In this document: positions 46,501-59,000 of the stretch, one piece after another
Position numbering within the stretch: the first letter of the stretch is position 1
Layout of the letters: each line of letters opens with the position of its first letter
Origin: Nematostella vectensis
Taxonomy: Eukaryota; Cnidaria; Anthozoa; Actiniaria; Edwardsiidae
Length of the DNA: 64,000 bases
Direction of reading: 5' to 3'
NCBI RefSeq assembly: GCF_932526225.1
Contig: NC_064034.1
Coordinates: 21,231,747-21,295,746, forward strand
Program-made: the position numbers and the translations under genes
Notes under the pieces: model-generated
The model's database searches: none
What the model saw: the letters and a program-made list of their open reading frames with translations, nothing else
What the model was told of the DNA's origin: nothing

Positions 46501-49500
46501 CCCTGATAGAGCCGAGCTGAACTGACCCGAGATTGAACTTACTTCCCCCACTTTCTAATCAAACCCGGCCACTGATCGGGTTTCCTCTTGTTTGTGTTTA
46601 ATTTTGCATTTGATTTATGAAACATCAGCGGGGATACGTCAAGGCTACTAAACGTGTGGGAACAATTTCAGTTGTAATTCTTACTTTAAAGTATAGATGA
46701 AAGGACAGCATGCAAAGTATAGATGAAAGGACAGCATGCAAAGTATAGATGAAAGGACAGCATGCAAAGTATAGATGAAAGAACAGCATGCAAAGTATAG
46801 ATGAAAGGACAGCATGCAAAGTATAGATGAAAGGACAGCATGCAAAGTATAGATGAAAGGACAGCATGCAAAGTATAGATGAAAGAACAGCATGCAAAGT
46901 ATAGATGAAAGGACAGCATGCAAAGTATAGATGAAAGAACAGCATGCAAAGTATAGATGAAAGAACAGCATGCAAAGTATAGATGAAAGAACAGCATGCA
47001 AAGTATAGACGAAAGGACAGCTGTCACTTGCCTTGTATGATTGGGAGCCAGACGATGCTTAGTGCGACCACCACGACAACCGTCACTCTACCCACAATTA
47101 CTCGCTCGCGCTCACCCGCCTGTGTGAACAGATCCATGGTTGAAGTGTTTTACATACATAAAACATTAGTAGTTCAACTAGTTCTCTTCAAATAGCTTAT
47201 CAGTTTTTCACCCAGTTCTCTTGGATCACTGAAAGCCTGCGCCTAAAGTGTTGGGATGTATTTTAGGAATTTGATTTGTCAGTTGATTGATAGAATGACA
47301 AGCAGTCATCATGGGTACCTTGGGTCTGATACGTAACCAGATGTCGACCACGAAGATAGTGGCGCTGCTGTTGAACACGGATGAGAGGGAAGACATGAGA
47401 GCGGACATCATCACCGCCATCATCAGGCCGACAAGCCCAGTAGGTAGAACGTTCAACACCAGCCTAGTTAACAGAGAAACTTATTCAGCACATGCCGTAG
47501 ACTTGTCCAAACTCGCAGTTTTTGATTTTTCCTAAAAAGAGTGTGCGTTGGAATGGGAATTTATCTAAGTAAACCAAGCAATACAAAAATAAAAACGGGC
47601 GGGCGAAAAGAAAAGCAAAAAAAAAAAACCCAACCAACGGACTTCGAAAAAGTCTACACATGTCGATGTGAGGCAAGTATATTTTATGATAAAAGAGAAA
47701 ACTACTATAGAAGCGTGGATGTCAGTACGTTCCTCTTGATTGTTATTAGAGAGCTTAAGCAAGTCAACACGAACGGCATCAAAAACGGCGCGCGCGCTAT
47801 AAAGAATTGAAATCTTAGACAGCGAAGACAGCAACACAGAGCTCAACGCAGCCCCTCCACCCCACGCTAAACCACGCGAAACAGACCCTGGTATTTAGCA
47901 CTCACTTTGGATAAGCGTTGTTAGTGCACCCCCACTTATTCCCGCAATGTCTCTCGCAGCTGACGCTGTCCGCGCACGCAATGGAGTCTGGGAAGAGCAC
48001 TCTGCTGATCATTCCGGGCATGACCATGAGAAACATGGGCGTGGCCTTGAGGAACCCCGCAAAAACCGCGCCCGCTCGCGCGTGGACGTTATTCTTTGCT
48101 CCGAGGGCCCGTTGTACAATCACCTGAAAAGTAAGGGTAAAGCTTAGTCACACATTAAGTGTCCACCAATACAAAATTTAATCGAAACTTAGGCGTTGTT
48201 TTTATTGTTTCATGTTTATTTGCATGAATTTAAATTTCAAAAGGCACATGAAAAGAACGTCATAACCACCGGTCTATACATAAGTACCATAACCACCCTA
48301 CCTGATCCGTGCACCAGTACCATACGCCAATCACGAAGAATACAGTGGGGTCGTCAAGTGGCCTGAACATGTTCCCCCAGTAAGGCGTCACCTTGAAGCA
48401 CGATTCTATCGTAGCATTCGTCAAGTTCAGAGGGAGTGAGGTGTTGGGAGGCCGCCATGGCTTGCCTACAGCCTTAGGGAATTTCTCCCACAGGCCAGAG
48501 TGCCCGCCAACCTTATCGAACCCTGGAGAAGAAAGAGTGTTTGTTCAACGATAGAAGGTTTTACAAAAAGATTGTAACCGGTACCTACCCAGTATGCAGA
48601 GAACGATCGCTCCGATCATCATGACGGTACACTGGAGCACATCGGTGAATATGACGGCCATCAGTCCACCTACAGGGGATACATGGGTACACTTATTACG
48701 ACAACATAACGTTCTATTCACCGATTATCCTTATGATAACGATTATGCTGTTGAACATGTTTTTTTCATTTTTGACAGGGATGATGACGATGATCATGTT
48801 AAGGATGATGATGGTGATGAGAACGATTAACCTTTTACAATGATAATGTTTTGATGTCATATTCCTGACTTAGACAATCATTATGAATTTCAGTAATTGT
48901 CAATCAACGAGAATTACTATTATCTATTTTACCCAACCAAGTTCAGGTCTTTTTAAATGTTACCCCTACTTACCAAGGAGCGTGTAGATGGCAGTAATGG
49001 CGAGCATGACCGTGGCTGAGAGGTAGATGTTCAGACCGACCGCCTCGTACAAGAAAACACTCCCCGCAAACAGCACAACCTGCAAAAAGATCGACACGTG
49101 GAGTTCCAGGAAAACACCCACTGCACCAGCTCCAGGGCAACAGTTACAGGAAGACAGCACACAAACAGCGCACAGATTAACACAGTCTTCTAACACGTCT
49201 TGGCAATATACGAACCCCTTCACTCCCCCCCTCGTGCCAGCCCCTTACCGAGATCTTGGTGAAGACGTACGAGAGGAGCGCTATCGCGGTGAGGTATGTG
49301 CGGATTGATCGGCTTTGGAATCGCTTGTTCAAGTACTCGGGCATCGTGAAGACCTATGAAGTCGCAAGAAGCATACTACTTACAAATGCAATCTAGCGGC
49401 AAACAACATGATTTCATCTCCGATTGAGCATATTGTGGCATATTTACAGAGTTTTTGAATACTGTGAATAATAATACGCCACTGATTATGTAATGTATGT

Positions 49501-51246
49501 AGTTATTACCCTGGACTTGAGGTAGATAGGGACGAATACCCAGCCAAGCAGGAGAATACACAGACAAGCCTGTTGGTGGAAAGATATCCAGTCATCGCCA
49601 TTATCGTCACCATCAGTATTATATTAACCGTCCTATAATTATCGTTATCGTCACCATCAGTATTATATTAACCGTCCTATAATTATCGCAATATCAGCGG
49701 CAGAAGATGAGACAACATAGCTTTATCGTGCAACGCGCGCTACTGTGGCCACCAATACAAAGTGTTATAGTGCGACGCGCGCTACCGTGGCCACCAATAC
49801 AAAGACCCTGTCCCCACGTATCCGTTTTCGTTTGAAACCGCAACCTTTTTGTTACGGATACGGGTACCGTCCACACGAACACGCAAAAACGATGACCGAA
49901 AACGGAACAATTTGAAAACGATACCCTTTCGGTGCCGTGTGGACGGACGGAACCTTTCTAAAACGATGGCGTGATAACTCAGGTCCAGTCTACTTGGCGC
50001 GGGAGTACGTATGCGCTGTAGAACTTGTTATCGTTTTCGTATCGTTTCTGCGGTTTCCGGGGGATGGGTCGTATCAAAATGAAACACTTCGTGTGGACGC
50101 GGTTCTTTTTGAAAACGGAACAAAAAGGTTGCGTTTTAAACAAAAACGGATACGTGAGGACAGGGTCAAAGTTTTATAGTGCGACGTGCGCTACCGTGGC
50201 CAACAATGCAAAGTGTTATAGGAAGTTAGCGTTTAAAGATCACAGTTTTTATTGACAGCGACTTTGTTTACACCATAAAGAATCCCGACATGCTATGTTG
50301 TGCACTGCATTATTTCTTTGCTTCGTTGGTTTGCAAGCGAACTCAATCAAAACTGTTAACCATAATATTGTGGTGAAACTATCAATACGCCTTCATAATT
50401 TTCTAGGAATAAAGGTTGCAGTTGCAAAAGTAGGGGACGTGATCCCCTATCGCCTCCTGATTAGATCACTTACCTGCCACTCATAACACGCGACACCAAT
50501 CCCGCTAGCCGCCCCAGACCCCGCCAGCCCGATGAAATGCTCGCTGCCAATGTTGCTTGCGAAAAGACTAGGTCCTACCTATACAAAAGGATAAATAATT
50601 CGCACATCTAAAACCTGGTTTTATTATCTTTTGTACTTCGCGCGTTTTACGGTTTTACTCACCGCCCACCACATCATTGATCTTCCCGCCAAAAAATACC
50701 CTTCGCTCGTCTCCAGGCCTCGCTGCCGCTTGAACTTCGTCTAGAAACACGAAAGATGTGCTTAGGATTCTCGAAACATTTTCAATAGGCAAAATGCGAA
50801 CTGAAGACCTCAGTACAAGAGTACTGTACATACTGTAATAATATACGGGTAATATGCTGGTGGAGGGGAAATAATAACATTTGGTCGAAAACAGCTTAGC
50901 ATAACGAAAGGTGTGCAAACAAGATCAATGTTATGCTCATTTAGCAAAGCCACGCTTGGTTAATCAAAAGGCTAATTGAATTTTAGTGGTATATGTCGTT
51001 TTGCATGGCGCTCAAAAAAACACTGAGTCCAGCTACGTCTTATTCTCTGAAATGTAGCCCTTGCTTTGATTTAGTTTTTAGATTATTGATTCGCAGTTGT
51101 CTTTGGTGAAGAATGATTTATCTATCGAATTACGATCGGTAAATGAACACACTCACATACAGACCCACGGCCATGCACAGCGCGAAGTACACCCCTATTA
51201 TCGCCCAATCAGCAGCTTGAAGTCGTGACTGTTGATCCAACGACAT
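40538..51246 (-). CDS. SLC5-family sodium/sugar cotransporter, paralogue A
   Basis: Fourteen exons in phase: 51157-51246, 50663-50740, 50474-50578, 49510-49569, 49249-49353, 48974-49079, 48589-48669, 48302-48522, 47906-48123, 47319-47463, 47032-47119, 45941-46189, 41088-41300, 40538-40677; 1899 nt, 632 residues. The protein is SGLT-like (LeuT fold): [74 protein letters not shown]. Residues equivalent to the human SGLT1 sugar site are kept (N65, H70, E in YEW, Y277, W278, K308, Q444), as are sodium-site serines (S382/S383). A C-terminal membrane helix (exon 14) is present. Compared with paralogue B and human SGLTs, about 8 residues are missing just before WYWCTDQ (exon 8). Intron 11 has a GC donor; intron 12 is filled by an array of donor-site copies. 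The exact substrate is not predictable. Confidence 0.93.
41468..45972 (-). repeat. 52/53-bp array, about 86 copies, made from the exon 12-intron 12 splice junction of SLC5 paralogue A
   Basis: On the minus strand each unit reads GAGTTCGTCAAACTC, then CACTTCCTTTACTATG or a one-base longer GACTTT variant, immediately followed by GTAAGACGAATACC. That is the last ~30 bp of exon 12 and the first ~20 bp of intron 12, including the donor. The genuine junction is the right-most copy (45940/45941). Marker variants repeat at 428, 961 and 1228 bp, showing nested higher-order duplication. It is not a CRISPR: no unique spacers. Confidence 0.97.
46686..47021. repeat. 26-bp minisatellite, about 13 copies, adjoining a GC splice donor
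   Basis: Unit aaagtatagatgaaaggaca plus gcatgc with a g/a variant. It starts about 10 nt inside intron 11 of SLC5 paralogue A; the donor at 47031-47030 reads AAG|GCAAGT on the minus strand. Confidence 0.95.
49603..49689. repeat. 44-bp tandem duplication
   Basis: atcgtcaccatcagtattat and the following sequence through cctataattatcg occur twice in direct succession in intron 3 of SLC5 paralogue A. Confidence 0.9.
49718..50225. repeat. ~43-bp tandem repeat split by a MITE
   Basis: Units of tgcgacgcgcgctaccgtgg plus ccaccaatacaaagtgttatag occur at 49725-49804 and resume at about 50172-50222; the element 49805-50166 sits inside one unit. Confidence 0.85.
49805..50166. mobile_element. 362-bp MITE with ~50-bp terminal inverted repeats
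   Basis: Ends accctgtccccacgtatccg and the reverse complement accctgtcctcacgtatccg match and extend through gcaacctttttgtt. A 5-bp direct repeat caaag flanks it (49800-49804, 50167-50171). Confidence 0.88.
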
Positions 51247-53042
51247 GTTGGAAAACTTCTATATAGCTTGCATAAGACGCACTCGCAATAGTAGCCAAGT
51301 CTGATGCCGAGTTCGTCACTAAGATGGTATGGTATGGTAAGGCCGAGGCAGTGCAATGGTTTGACAAAGCGAGCTAAAGATTTTGTTTGTTTTGATTCCA
51401 AGTAAGCCTTACTGGTTTACGCTCGTGCAAGACACTGTTGAGGTGAGGCGAATGCAGCAGTGAACTAGCTCCAACTCGCCAACAGACAAATACCCGACAC
51501 GCATTGTTTAGATCACATTAGTACTATAGATGTTTACCATGATAAGATAAACTTTGCATACATTTGCTTTATCAGAGACCTATCCGACAGACAGCTTTGA
51601 CATGGCCATCGAGTCGCTAAAAGGCTTGCTTTGACATAAATGGATGGGTCAAGTATTGTTTTACATGCAGTGTTTTACATGCAGACTTTTGGTTTGCATC
51701 GTTTCTCTGGTGACAAAACCACAAAAACGTGGTGGCCATGTTATACTTTCCTTTTTTTCGTGTGATACAAGAAGGCGGGAAGTGCGTGACAGGAGGAGGA
51801 GGGGAGTGGGCGTGACACGAAGAATCGGGAAATGTGTGACACGAGGAGGCGGGAAGAAGCCGTGACAGGAGGAGGCGGGGAGTTGACGTGACATGGGGAG
51901 GCGGTGAGAGCGTGACACAAGAAAGCGGGAAGTGCGTGACATGGGGAGGCGGGGAGTGGGCGTGACATGGGGAGGCGGTGAGTGCGTGACACGAGGAGGC
52001 GGGAAGTGCGTGGCATGAGGAGGTGTGGCGTGGGCGTCAGTTGGGGGCTTTCTTGGCACCAGTCGCTTGCGTACATCACTCGGTTTCTCCCATCACAGGT
52101 GATATATTTAATGTTTTTAATATATTTTTATTGGATAAAGAAAGCTTTGAAAGCAAGCGACATGAGATGCACTGTTCTACTTTTACACAAACACTCAGCG
52201 AAACAAAGAGCCGTAATTATTTGCAACCACAAAAGCATTTTGAAATTCTACCTAGAAACCTTGTCACGGCCTACAGGGGCTGTGTCTCGGACTATATAAG
52301 TATTTAATATTATATTAGTATTTAATATTATATTAGTATTTAATATTATATTAGTATTTAACATTGATTCTCACAAGGACGCGAGAACAAACGCAAAACA
52401 AGTGAAAATCGGTCAACACAAGCGCAAGAAAATAAAAAAGTCGCGCTCTTTTGCGCTTGTGTTCTAGTGAAAACTAGGCTTTAGCATCTACTTTGCGCGC
52501 TTGTGTTCTAGTGAAAACTAGGCTTTAGCATCTACTTTGCGCGCTTGTGTTCTAGTGAAAACTAGGCTTTAGCATCTACTTTGCGCGCTTGTGTTCTAGT
52601 GAAAACTAGGCTTTAGCATCTACTTTGCGCGCTTGTGTTTTAGTGAAAACTAGGCTTTAGCATCTACTTTGCGCGCAGTTGTGTTGTAAGTTTTCCACGC
52701 CTCGGTTAAAACTGTTATTCTCTTAAAATACCACTAGAACCATAAAGACTAGTGTTATTCTTCAGGTTATATTCCGTCTCCCCTCTAACGGCGGGTTGTG
52801 TTAACCATGTTCTTTGGTGCAAGCTCGATGATTGCTTTACGAACATTAGTTTACGAACGAGGGTAGCCTCACGAGAGAATCGATTGTGATTTTTTTTCAG
52901 CAAAAAGTGTTCTTACCATGGTGAGAGTAGGCGGTCGAAGGTAGGGGGAAGACTGTTTTGGGCTTAGTATACTTTTTCTTTTTCTATTGGCGTCCTTAAA
53001 ACAAACCTAATGGCGGGGTCATCATCGCTCTTAACTTGTGAT
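51247..53042. other. Intergenic region between the two SLC5 paralogues
   Basis: No exon recognised; it should hold the promoter of paralogue A and the 3' end of paralogue B. It contains a degenerate GC-rich tandem repeat with cgtgacacgaggaggcggg-like units (51770-52030), an 18-bp AT-rich repeat (tatttaatattatattag, 52308-52365) and five copies of a 44-bp repeat (52455-52680). Confidence 0.7.
52455..52680. repeat. 44-bp tandem repeat, about 5 copies
   Basis: Unit ctagtgaaaactaggcttta plus gcatctactttgcgcgcttgtgtt; the first part (ctag-tgaaaa-ctag) can form a tiny hairpin in each unit. Confidence 0.93.
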
Positions 53043-56000
53043 CTAACTATAAAACACCCACAGGAAGACCAGGGCGCCCAGGGTCGCCGTGGTGAACGCC
53101 CTTAAGGCCCATTTGACTAGGGGGCCCTCCTCTTGAAACTGAACTATCTCCAGGTATACGCGGTCAGATGTGGCCTCTAGGTCGACTTGGCCGAGGTCGT
53201 CAGTGCTCTTGGTCACTTCCACTGTTGGGTTGTCGACACCTGGAGAATGGAAGAACAAGCGGGTCACATTTACACAAAAACCATTACAAGGATCAACACA
53301 CCCTTCCCAGAATGCATTGTGTTGTTGATGTTTTCATGAATAAAAAGCAACGGCAGGAGAATAAAGTTTGATGTATGTATGTATGTATGTATGTATGTAT
53401 GTATGTATGTATGTATGTATGTATGTATGTATGTATGTATGTATGTATGTATGTATGTATGTATGTATGTATGTATGTATGTATGTATGTATGTATGTAT
53501 GTATGTATGTATGTATGTATGTATGTATGTATGTATGTATGTATGTATGTATGTATGTATGTATGTATGTATGTATGTATGTATGTATGTATGTATGTAT
53601 GTATGTATGTATGTATGTATGTATGTATGTATGTATGTATGTATGTATGTATGTATGTATGTATGTATGTATGTATGTATGTATGTATGTATGTATGTAT
53701 GTATGTATGTATGTATGTATGTATGTATGTATGTATGTATGTATGTATGTATGTATGTATGTATGTATGTATGTATGTATGTATGTATGTATGTATGTAT
53801 GTATGTATGTATGTATGTATGTATGTATGTATGTATGTATGTATGTATGTATGTATGTATGTATGTATGTATGTATGTATGTATGTATGTATGTATGTAT
53901 GTATGTATGTATGTATGTATGTATGTATGTATGTATGTATGTATGTATGTATGTATGTATGTATGTATGTATGTATGTATGTATGTATGTATGTATGTAT
54001 GTATGTATGTATGTATGTATGTATGTATGTATGTATGTATGTATGTATGTATGTATGTATGTATGTATGTATGTATGTATGTATGTATGTATGTATGTAT
54101 GTATGTATGTATGTATGTATGTATGTATGTATGTATGTATGTATGTATGTATGTCTCACCAATTTCCTGCGCCTTTTTGATGGCGTTCAGCTTGACTCCT
54201 GATTCCGGGGGGGACACCACCTCGTCTGCCTGCCAGTTATCCACGCCCTCCTCGCCGATAGCCCCGGATGAGAGAGGTGCGTCGTTAATTGTCGGCCACG
54301 TCAGACCCCCCAGCTCCTCGCGTGGGACGGGCGTGGTGAACAGGCTAACTAGGACCTCCACTACGCCGGTCACTCCGAATATCACAAGACCTGTGAGGAA
54401 GGACTTAAACTCAAGGACAAACTCAAGCTTGTTACCCAAGCCTCTATCTTGTAATACAACAAGCTAACCTTCTCTGAGCGGCGATTGAATAGATGAAGTG
54501 AACATAGCCACAGTCAAAGGTTAGAAAATCTGATTTTAATAATTATTTATCCATTCCCTTTCCCTCTTTAAATAGTGATCGGTTTCTTACAATACCCACT
54601 GCGTACTCACCATACCACATAAAGTGGAACTTTACGAACCCAGGTCGGTCATCGGGAACACCACATGACGGCGGAGTGTAGATATTACCGAATATAAACT
54701 TTAGAAGTCCCATCATTAGTCCCACTAGCAAACCACACAGAGCTCCTGCTTCGGTGAGACGCGGCCAGAGGATGCCGAGCCCGAACGTCATGGTGATGGG
54801 AGGGGCCAGGTATGACTGGATTGTCTGGATGTACACGAACAGTTGGCTGCCGAGCGCGCCTTGAAAATTTAAGTGACGCAAAACTTCCATTAGGTATTTA
54901 TCTTATATTTATCTAGACATCGTCATTTCCTTATCAACTTTATTCTTGTAAGCAGCATATAGCGACACGACGGAAAAACCTGGAAAATACGCAATTCTAG
55001 ATAGAGAAGGAAGACACAATTTCCTACAATGGCCATCGGTTCCTTGTATTCCAGAATGACTTTCAAAACACAAATAACGTGAGACCATCAATTTAAAAAA
55101 AGTTGATATTTTTTTTGCTATTACTCACTAAGTACTTAGAGAAATTTTCCTTCTTATTAGATGTAAAATGGGCTTATTTGAAGCGTCATGTCATGTTTTT
55201 CCGTCATGTCGCATATAGCACAACCATCGTCATTAGTAAAACCAGTGTCAGCATAATAAAAATTATAAAAATCAAATCTTTATTATAAGTAGTAGCTATA
55301 GCATCACTAACCTGAGCATCAGTACCAGCATAATGATCTCAATAACGCCCCCACCCCCCCCCCCCCCTCACCATCATATAACGAACCCCTTCCCTCAATG
55401 AATCATCATCATTCCTCACCTTGGATGATTGGTAACCACACGAGGCTGACTCCTACAAGGATCAAGACCACCACTCTACCCACGATCAACTTCTCGCGCT
55501 CCTTGGCCTGAACAATAACAATACGATGTCACTCTGGAGCGATTTTGATTGCATTACACTCAGCTGCTCAGGGCATTGCGTTACTTTTGGTATATTCTGT
55601 CACCTTGGATGTATTGCGTTACACAAAGACCATGACGTAACTTTCCATACATTCTGTCACCTTATTGTTTTGCCTTGGTGTTTTGCGTTACACTCAGAAC
55701 ATTGCGTTACTTTGGATATATTTTGTCAACTTGGTTGTATTGCGCTATCGTTTTACTTGTTTCACTAAGGGTATTGCGTTACTCTCACCTTAGGCCTACA
55801 GACAAGCCAGACATCGACAGTGAAGATGGTCGCGCTGCTGTTGAAAGCGGACGAGAGGGAAGACATGAGAGCGGCCATCATCACCGCCATCATAAGGCCG
55901 ACAAGGCCAGTAGGTAGAACGTTCAACACCAGCCTGGATATGGAGAACTATATTTAGATAAGTAATGTAGATAACATGGATATCGAACCTTCCATATACT

Positions 56001-59000
56001 CCCCAGGCCCTGACCCCCACCGTCCACTAGCTATACTGTGTTTCTCACTTGGGATAGGCGTTGTTAGTGCATCCCCATTCGTTGCCACAGTGCTTCATAC
56101 AGCTTCGACTGTCAGGGCACGCAATGGAGTCTGGGAAGAGCACTCTACTGATCATCCCAGGCATAACCATGATAAAGAGGGGTAGAATCTTGAGAAGACC
56201 CGCGAAGATCGAACCAGCCTTGGCGTGGACGTTATTTTTAGCTCCCAGCGACCGCTGCACAATCACCTGTACACAGAAGAGTCCGCGAGTCTTAGTTCTG
56301 GCATATTCAGACGTATTTAGCAGGTTTGTATTTTGTAACAGAAGGTCCCTCAGCTTACGCCACGGTCACGTGTTCTAATGTTTGGAGGCAAACATGTGGA
56401 AGGCTGGGGGGGGGGCAAACCTCAACCAGGGCTAGTCTGCGTCTACCAATTTCCTGGACATCTCTCACCTGGTCAGTGCACCAGTACCACACCCCCATGA
56501 TGGGCAGGGTGGTCCATAACCCCAGCCATGGGTAATCGGGGTCGTCCAGGGGACGGAACATGTTCCCCCAGTACTGCGTCAACTTGTAACATGACTGGGC
56601 CCCCAGCGCTACACTGCTGTTGGTCAAATTCAGGGCGGAAGTGGTGGCTGCAATGGTGCTCATGGTGCTCATGGTGGTGTTGGGTGTTGAAGTGTTCAGC
56701 AGAGGATCCTCCCAGGTGTTGCCCATGGAAGACCCGAATTTGGACCAAAGACCATCATGGCCACCCACTTTCATAAAACCTGGTCAAAAGACAACACTAG
56801 TATTACAGCTTTCTGTTATCAAGACGCTGCCTGCTCAGAGGGGGTCCGTTCATATGGAGGTCCATCATATGAAGGTTCATTATATGGAAGTCCATCATAT
56901 GAAGGTTCATTATATGGAGGTCCATCATATGAAGGTTCATTATATGGAAGTCCATCATATGAAGGTTCATTATATGGAGGTCCATCATATGAAGGTTCAT
57001 TATATGGAAGTCCATTATATGGAGGTTCATCATATGAAGGTTCATTATATGGAGGTCCATTATATGAAAGTCCATCATATGAAGGTTCATTATATGGAGG
57101 TCCATCATATGAAGGTTCATCATATGGAGGTCCATCATTTGAAGGTTCATCATATGGAGGTCCATCATATGAAGGTTCATTATATGGAAGTCCATTATAT
57201 GGAGGCTCATCATAAAAAGGTCCATTATATAGAGGTCAATTATATAGAGGTCCATTATATAAAACTCGATTATATGGAGGTCCATTAATCAATCATAAAT
57301 GATTGTTATTGTTGCACTATTTGCGACACTATTTTTTATTTTTATTGTTACATTACTTTCTTGAGCAATACGCGAGTTGATAATACAGCAATGTACGTAC
57401 TTAATATTGCTAGTACGATCGCCCCGATGATCATGATGGCGCACTGCAAGACATCAGTGAAGATGACGGCCATCAGCCCCCCTGAAAAATCATGATATAA
57501 GCTACAGCAGGCAGCCATAAAAAAAACCGATATCAGCTTCAAGTGGCATACATAAATGGGCGGATTTATGGGCGGATCTAGAGGCGGATTTATGGGCGGA
57601 TCTAGAGGCGGATTTATGGGCTGATCTAGGGGCTTTTGGGACTATAAAAGAGTGCCGCCTGTGAACGAAACGAAAAATGAAAAAAAGTCACTTTCTCGTT
57701 TTTAGGCTCCATCAGGCTAAATATGAAAAAAAGTATTGGATCCGTACGCTGAAAACGCTGAAAGCTGCTCTCTTACCCAGCATCGTATAGATTGCAGTGA
57801 TCGCTAAAATGACAGCGGCGGACACGTAGATATTCCAACCGATAGCTTCGTACAGGAACACGCTACCTGCGTAGATATCAACCTATGGAGGGGATTTCCA
57901 AATTAATCGGTCAAAACAATTAATGTTATTTTGTGTTTTTTCAACACTGCAGTTATCAGATGAATGCGTATTCGCAAGCTAGAAGGATATTGTTAAAACC
58001 ACGACACATAAGGTTGTTTGGTCAATCATGTTATGCACAGTGCGCAAAGCATTATGTAATTACCGTATTATAGTTAAAGACGAAAAAAAAAGATCAGTTA
58101 GGCGCAAAGTATTATGGACTTACCGGCGCAAAGCATTGTGGACTTACCGAAGTCTTGGTAAAGACATAGGAAATAAGTGCTGCGATCGTTAGGTAGGTCC
58201 GTACAGAGCGGCTCTGAAACCTCTTGTTCAGGTACTCAGGCATCGTGAATACCTACAAAATACATAGAAAAGAGAGTGCTTAAAAGAGTGCAGATACATA
58301 CTGAGATACACCCTGAGGGGGGAGGGAGTGCAGGGCGGATATAGATGGACCACCCTGACAAGGGTAGGGTAGCGACAGATACAGACGGACCATCCCCAGG
58401 GGGGGAGGGAGTGCAGGGCGGATATAGATGGACCACCCTGACAAGGGTAGGGTAGCGACAGATACAGACGGACCATCCCCAGGGGGGGAGGGAGTGTAGG
58501 GCGGATATAGATGGACCATCCTGACATGTGTAGGGTAGCGACAGATACAGACGGACCATCCCCAGGGGGGGAGGGAGTGCAGGGCGGATATAGATGGACC
58601 ACCCTGACAAGGGTAGGGTAGCGACAGATACAGACGGACCATCCCCAGGGGGGGGGAGTGCAGGGCGGATATAGATGGACCATCCTGACATGGGTAGGGT
58701 AGCGACAGATACAGACGGACCATCCCCAGGGGGGTGGGGGAGTGCAGGGCGGATATAGATGGACCACCCTGACAAGGGTAGGGTAGCGACAGATACAGAC
58801 GGACCATCCCCAGGGGGGGAGGGAGTGCAGGGCGGATATAGATGGACCATCCTGACATGGGTAGGGTAGCGACAGATACAGACGGACCATCCCCAGGGGG
58901 GGGGGGGGGGGGGGCATTACATATATTATTTTGGGCGGAAAGTAGGTTAGTAGATTCAACTTAGACCTTAAACTGTGACTAAAAGAGCGACCGTGCTTCA

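Noticed and set aside
53270-54467. 389-codon minus-strand frame including YIHT repeats, and Cys-Met-Tyr-Val frames on the plus strand
   Set aside because: The frames cross the ATGT array; only the part corresponding to SLC5 exon 13 (54160-54390) is coding.
56620-57288. 222-codon histidine/methionine-rich frame
   Set aside because: Runs antisense over SLC5 exon 8 and then through a 30-bp intronic repeat.
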